NCBI GenBank assembly: GCA_023412275.1
Contig: JAEYNY010000113.1
Location: 52,439-116,438, forward strand
Length of the DNA stretch: 64,000 nucleotides
Reading direction: 5' to 3'
From: Bacillota bacterium
GTDB taxonomy: Bacteria > Bacillota > Clostridia > Acetivibrionales > DSM-1351
The number at the start of each line of letters is the position of its first letter. The stretch's first letter is position 1. Shown here piece by piece: positions 60,541 through 64,000 of this stretch. Below the pieces are notes generated by a model, which was not told the DNA's origin, made no database searches, and worked only from the letters and a program-made list of their open reading frames with translations. Made by a program: the position numbers and the translations under genes.

Positions 60541-61642
60541 TGGTCTTTCCTCCTTTAGAAGTTAATATTCTAATTATAGGCTTATCAATTATATTCACCA
60601 GGAAAGCCGCTGCAACCGAGGATATAACTACCAGTGTTACGTATAAAAGGTCATTGGATATATATATATTATCGGATTTGTAAAGCAACAGAAAAAGATA
60701 GTGTATCAAATATAGTTCCAAGGATATCTTTGAAAGAAATCTTAGTATTACATTGCTAAACGTAATCTTCATGCAAAGTATAAAAACAGCAGCCACAAAA
60801 AGAATCACTGCCGGAAGCTGAGTAAAAAAGCATATCAAGGTTTCAGGGTAGCCTGAAGCAGTTTCGGTTTGCGCGTAATATGAGAATTTTCCAATAGTGT
60901 AGTTTGAAACCCTATACATAACCACAAAAGCGACAATGGCTACAGGCAATATTATTGCATAATACTTTTTTACTATTACTATAAGTCCCTTCTCGAACCT
61001 TGCTATCAGCATCCCAATATAGAAGAGAAAACAGGTATTGTACCACCATTCTCCCTGCAGCCACCATGGCCCGTGTCTTAAAATAATGCCGAATATTATA
61101 TAACAGGCAATAAATACAGCCATTGACACAAATGCTATTTTTTCATTTTTAATATATTTGAATATAAAATAGAAAGCTATGTACAAAAGCACAATGGCCA
61201 CTATGTACCATGCTTGGGGATTAATAAGCTGTATGCCTGTAACATTAAGAATTATTTGCTTTAGAGAGGGTTTTGGACTTAATAGCAAAAATATCGCCAT
61301 GTAAATAAATGTTGTAATATAAAAGGGTATTAAAACAGACGGAAGTCTTTTACCCAAGAAGCCTTGCATATAATTATCTTTAGTTTTGAAGCTTTTTATC
61401 AATCCATATCCTGAACAGAAAAAGAATATACCTACAAATAGAACCCCATATTCATTAAAAGGAGACAGTACCTTAGAATCAGATAAAACCTGAGAAATGT
61501 GGTGAATAATAATCAGAACTGCACAGAACCCCTGTAATATTTTTGTATTACCCAGGGATAAAAAGCCGTCATCCCAGTCCCTTATCCGTACTTTTACACC
61601 AAGAAGGAGAATCACCGCAAGTACCACATAAATACTTATCAT
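60518..61642 (-). CDS. Acyltransferase family membrane protein (fucose 4-O-acetylase-like)
   Basis: The 374-residue protein has about ten membrane helices. The first part reads VRIRDWDDGFLSLGNTKILQGFCAVLIIIHHISQVL, with the His-His pair of the family. It is followed by FFFCSGYGLIKSF and KRLPSVLIPFYITTFIYM, typical of clostridial acyltransferase 3 / YcfT-like members. It differs enough from its downstream partner to be an old duplication or an independent recruit. The two genes overlap and are probably one operon for modifying a surface glycan. GGTGGGG box before ATG. Confidence 0.8.
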   Translation of the reverse strand: MISIYVVLAVILLLGVKVRIRDWDDGFLSLGNTKILQGFCAVLIIIHHISQVLSDSKVLSPFNEYGVLFVGIFFFCSGYGLIKSFKTKDNYMQGFLGKRLPSVLIPFYITTFIYMAIFLLLSPKPSLKQIILNVTGIQLINPQAWYIVAIVLLYIAFYFIFKYIKNEKIAFVSMAVFIACYIIFGIILRHGPWWLQGEWWYNTCFLFYIGMLIARFEKGLIVIVKKYYAIILPVAIVAFVVMYRVSNYTIGKFSYYAQTETASGYPETLICFFTQLPAVILFVAAVFILCMKITFSNVILRFLSKISLELYLIHYLFLLLYKSDNIYISNDLLYVTLVVISSVAAAFLVNIIDKPIIRILTSKGGKTSGKGTFY

Positions 61643-61826
61643 AGCCCCACCTACTTTCTATTAATTTAATTATATTTTATTTCCATATTATACCGTTAAC
61701 AATAGATTAATTTGTTGTTTAGGTAAATTATCTATTGGAATAAATTGTTGTATCCCTATCGGTAAGTTTTGTACGTTTTTGTTGAAACTAATCATTAACT
61801 GTACTTTTGGACAGAGGTGATTTTTT

Positions 61827-62522
61827 ATTACAAATAATTTTACTTTGATTTTGGTAATGTCAGCAGGACTACTGACTTTTTTTTCTCCATGTGTGATTCC
61901 TTTTATTCCTGCTTATGTTTGCTATCTTATGGGTTCGGTCATACCTGAAATAAATCCCTCAAATGCAAAACTCAATGTAGTTATCAGGTCAGTTGCATTT
62001 GTTTTTGGGTTTACTTTTGTATTTATTATTATAGGAGCAGCTTTAAGTACACTAGGTGATTTATTTTTAAATAATATTAATCTTATTCGCAAAATTGGAG
62101 GCGGTTTGATTATTTTTTTAGGGCTTCATACAGCTGGTCTTTTCAGACTGAAAATACTGTACTATGACAAGGAACTTATTCCTATTGGCAGCCACCACAA
62201 AAGACTTGGGGCATTTTACTGGGGAATGGCCTTTGCAACAGTCTGGACTCCCTGTGTAGGCCCTATATTGGCTTCTATTTTTAAATATACCGGTAATATG
62301 CTTACTATGGGAAGAGCTATTTTACTATTGTTGCTATATGCTTTTGGTCTTGCCTTACCTTTTCTTTTAACTGCGTTGGCTATTGGCAGCCTGTCTCACT
62401 ATCTGAGAAGTTATCATAAGTACTTTCCTGTTTTTTCAGCCTTTAGCGGTATTCTTTTAATAATATGGGGCATATTTGTGATTTTGGATAAATTGTCAGC
62501 ATTAAGCCGTTATTTTATATGA
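61827..62522 (+). CDS. CcdA-type thiol-disulfide transmembrane protein, probable ATT start
   Basis: The protein has six membrane helices and the CcdA motifs: LLTFFSPCVIPFIPAYVCYLMG in helix 1 and FATVWTPCVGPILASIF in helix 4, the redox-active cysteine pair. The nearest standard start, TTG at 61845, has no ribosome binding site and cuts helix 1 short. ATT at 61827 lies eight bases after AGAGGTGA and gives an N-terminus (TNNFTLILVMSAG) like other CcdA proteins, so I choose it. It moves reducing power from cytoplasmic thioredoxin to outside proteins. No cytochrome c genes or thioredoxin-like partner are next to it. Confidence 0.7.
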   Translation: MTNNFTLILVMSAGLLTFFSPCVIPFIPAYVCYLMGSVIPEINPSNAKLNVVIRSVAFVFGFTFVFIIIGAALSTLGDLFLNNINLIRKIGGGLIIFLGLHTAGLFRLKILYYDKELIPIGSHHKRLGAFYWGMAFATVWTPCVGPILASIFKYTGNMLTMGRAILLLLLYAFGLALPFLLTALAIGSLSHYLRSYHKYFPVFSAFSGILLIIWGIFVILDKLSALSRYFI

Positions 62523-62528
62523 AAAATA

Positions 62529-62582
62529 AAAAATACAATTCCCCAAATAAGTTCATCACCTATTCATGGGAATTGTATTTTG
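62529..62582. terminator. Terminator between the CcdA-type and SDR genes
   Basis: AAAATACAATTCCC and GGGAATTGTATTTT form a 14-bp stem with a loop of about 25 bases. T-rich runs on both sides allow use by both converging genes. Confidence 0.7.
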
Positions 62583-62595
62583 TCTGACAAATGTA

Positions 62596-63363
62596 TTAGA
62601 TTGTTGTCCAACCACCATCAACTGACAAGAGCTGTCCTGTAGTGTAGCTGGATGCATCGGATGCAAAATAAACAATAGCTCCGTCTAATTCTCCGTCTCT
62701 TCCTGTTCTTCCCATTGGACAGCTTGCTTTTACAAGATTACTGAAATCTTCATTTGCAAGAACATCATCTGTCATTTCGCTTGGGAAATATGCAGGGCCG
62801 ATTGCGTTAACTGTGATACCGTGTTTAGCCCACTCGCTTGCCAATGATTTTGTTAACATTTCTACTGCGCCTTTTGTAGTACAGTATGCAGTAATAGGCA
62901 GTCCCGGCATTGCAACGGTGCTGTGTATTGAACCGATGTTAATTATTTTTCCGTATTTCTTTTCAAGCATAATCTTTCCGACTTCACGTGCAAAATAGTA
63001 AACTCCGTTTATGTTAACACTCATCATTGTTTGCCATAATTCATCTGATTGTGCTTCAGCAGGTCCTGTTAAACCAATACCTGCATTGTTAACTAATATA
63101 TCAATAGTTCCAAAGTATTCTTTAATCTCATTAACTGCATTTTTAATATCAGCGCTGTCTGATACGTCACATCTTACTGCCAAGCAACGTACTCCCAGTT
63201 CTTCAATTTGCTTCTTTACCGCTTCTAATTTTTCAACTCTTCTTGCAACAATAGCAATATCTGCTCCTTGTTTAGCAAGAGCCATTGCAAACTGAACGCC
63301 TAAACCTGAAGATGCTCCTGTAACAACCGCTATTTTTCCTGTTAAATCAAATAATCCTGCCAT
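62596..63363 (-). CDS. Short-chain dehydrogenase/reductase, gluconate 5-dehydrogenase-like
   Basis: The 255-residue protein has the classical SDR parts: nucleotide motif VVTGASSGLGVQFA (about 14-27), NNAGIG (about 89), catalytic Ser in NIGSIHS (about 143) and the pair YCTTKGA (Tyr about 158, Lys about 162). The C-terminal end is SVDGGWTTI. The overall form (LFDLTGKIAVVTG start) fits the gluconate 5-dehydrogenase / 2-deoxy-D-gluconate 3-dehydrogenase group, but SDR substrates cannot be read from sequence. It is a single gene with an AAGGAG box. Confidence 0.85.
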   Translation of the reverse strand: MAGLFDLTGKIAVVTGASSGLGVQFAMALAKQGADIAIVARRVEKLEAVKKQIEELGVRCLAVRCDVSDSADIKNAVNEIKEYFGTIDILVNNAGIGLTGPAEAQSDELWQTMMSVNINGVYYFAREVGKIMLEKKYGKIINIGSIHSTVAMPGLPITAYCTTKGAVEMLTKSLASEWAKHGITVNAIGPAYFPSEMTDDVLANEDFSNLVKASCPMGRTGRDGELDGAIVYFASDASSYTTGQLLSVDGGWTTI

Positions 63364-63459
63364 AACTCAGCTCTCCTTATATTAATAATTTTTCGTTATT
63401 TATAATAAAAGTGTACTTTATTTGTTTATTTTTTGTCAATCTTATGTTGTTTTGCATTA

Positions 63460-63471
63460 CGTTAATTAACG
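63460..63471. promoter_or_regulatory. 12-bp perfect palindrome upstream of the SDR gene; otherwise empty intergenic DNA
   Basis: CGTTAATTAACG lies about 97 bases before the SDR start and may be an operator or part of its promoter region. The rest of 63364-63680 is AT-rich. A short plus-strand frame near 63510-63575 (NPSKAFLSEELKLF) looks faintly coding but has no start, so I list nothing there. Confidence 0.3.
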
Positions 63472-63680
63472 AATAATTTTAATGTGAACCAATGACTATT
63501 ATCTGCTGGAAAATCCATCAAAGGCCTTTCTATCAGAGGAGTTGAAGCTTTTTTATTTTAGTTTGTGGATTAAAAAATAAACATTCGTATAAGAGGATAA
63601 GGCATAATTTGCTTACAAAACAGATACCTTATCTATAATGAGTTTGGGTAGAATTTAAAATATATAAACCAAATTAAAAA

Positions 63681-63698
63681 GGAGAGCCTTAGCTCTCC
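63681..63698 (-). terminator. Terminator after the zinc-ribbon gene
   Basis: GGAGAGC-CTTA-GCTCTCC forms a 7-bp stem, and on the minus strand it runs into TTTTTAATTT. Its core is identical to the terminator at 59485-59514. Confidence 0.8.
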
Positions 63699-63704
63699 TC
63701 TAAT

Positions 63705-63890
63705 TTACCATCTGTTACCGTAGCTTCTTCCGCCACCTCTGTTGTTGTTCTGCTGCTTTCTTGCTCTTCTGCAGTCAGGGCATCTTTGAGGCTCATTGTC
63801 GAACCCTTTCTCTTTGTAGAAAGCCTGTTCGTTTTCAGTGAAAGTGAATTGTGAATTACAATCCTTACAAGTAATTATTTTATCAGCCAT
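63705..63890 (-). CDS. Small zinc-ribbon protein
   Basis: The 61-residue protein has two cysteine pairs, ITCKDCNSQF and QRCPDCRRARK, separated by FTENEQAFYKEKGFDNEP. It ends in an Arg/Gly/Asn-rich tail (NNNRGGGRSYGNRW). This matches the probable zinc-ribbon (zf-trcl) family common in clostridia, with an RG-rich tail suggesting nucleic-acid binding, as in cold-shock associated proteins. Its function is not known. The start has a strong AAGGAGG box. Confidence 0.85.
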   Translation of the reverse strand: MADKIITCKDCNSQFTFTENEQAFYKEKGFDNEPQRCPDCRRARKQQNNNRGGGRSYGNRW

Positions 63891-64000
63891 ATCTAAATAC
63901 CTCCTTAATTTATTTGGATCATATAATTTATAACTTCCCGCTCCAATAAATTAAAGAGAGTTGTAATCAAAAATCAATCCATAAATATTTAGTTTACTTA

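Noticed and set aside
63500..63580. Short plus-strand frame reading NPSKAFLSEELKLFYF before the SDR gene
   Set aside because: No start codon or ribosome binding site and no family match; too short to support as a gene or remnant.
1..64000. tRNA, rRNA, CRISPR arrays, T-box leaders and known riboswitches
   Set aside because: I looked for cloverleaf sequences with TTCGA arms, regularly spaced repeats and T-box GGTGG motifs in the intergenic gaps and found none convincing.

Overview
The window looks like chromosomal DNA of a mesophilic, anaerobic, cellulolytic clostridium of the Ruminiclostridium type (R. cellulolyticum / R. papyrosolvens relatives). The reasons are low G+C, strong AGGAGG ribosome binding sites, short operons with hairpin terminators, two secreted proteins ending in type I dockerins, an intracellular GH43 enzyme, a Cthe_2159-like polysaccharide-binding lipoprotein and several clostridial housekeeping genes (pfkA, psd, glycerate kinase). 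The species is inferred from gene content only. I saw no rRNA, tRNA, CRISPR array or transposase.

Layout. 1-5.8 kb: the end of a sugar-dehydrogenase-like gene, a membrane protein, two paralogous geranylgeranyl-reductase-type flavoproteins, and a divergent gene whose motifs resemble ferredoxin-dependent bilin reductases. A nitroreductase and a small internally duplicated protein follow. 5.8-10.1 kb: an operon of a Tet(M)/EF-G-like GTPase fused to a Rae1/YacP-type NYN nuclease domain, a tRNA-dihydrouridine synthase and a DUF998 membrane protein. 10.3-13.9 kb: a TetR-controlled operon whose acyltransferase gene carries one in-frame TAA. 14.5-25.15 kb: a block of visibly higher G+C with a subtilisin-SLH protease, a 2174-residue SLH / InlB-repeat surface protein, a LemA-like protein and a divergent LytTR/GHKL two-component system, flanked by gene remnants. 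This is probably horizontally acquired.

25.4-43.5 kb: a decayed MerR gene, a BtrH-like orphan, a VOC protein, a dockerin beta-helix protein, AIM24, PdxA2-like, two convergent YtrA-type GntR/ABC-transporter modules (one regulator broken by an in-frame TAA), a zinc phospholipase C-like protein, glycerate kinase, pfkA, psd and GH43. 43.5-51.6 kb: surface and polymer genes, namely an Ig-like/LRR/transglutaminase protein and a Cthe_2159-like / DUF4956 / VTC trio, with a divergent OmpR-type two-component system.

51.6-56.3 kb: a compact three-gene operon of a TIR-SIR2 fusion, a STAND-like P-loop NTPase and a radical SAM protein. This is the best candidate for an undescribed system, probably anti-phage defence with two NAD-active domains. 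56.5-64 kb: RlmA-type methyltransferase, a 14-repeat beta-propeller dockerin protein, two membrane acyltransferases, a CcdA-type protein that seems to start at ATT, a short-chain dehydrogenase and a small zinc-ribbon protein.
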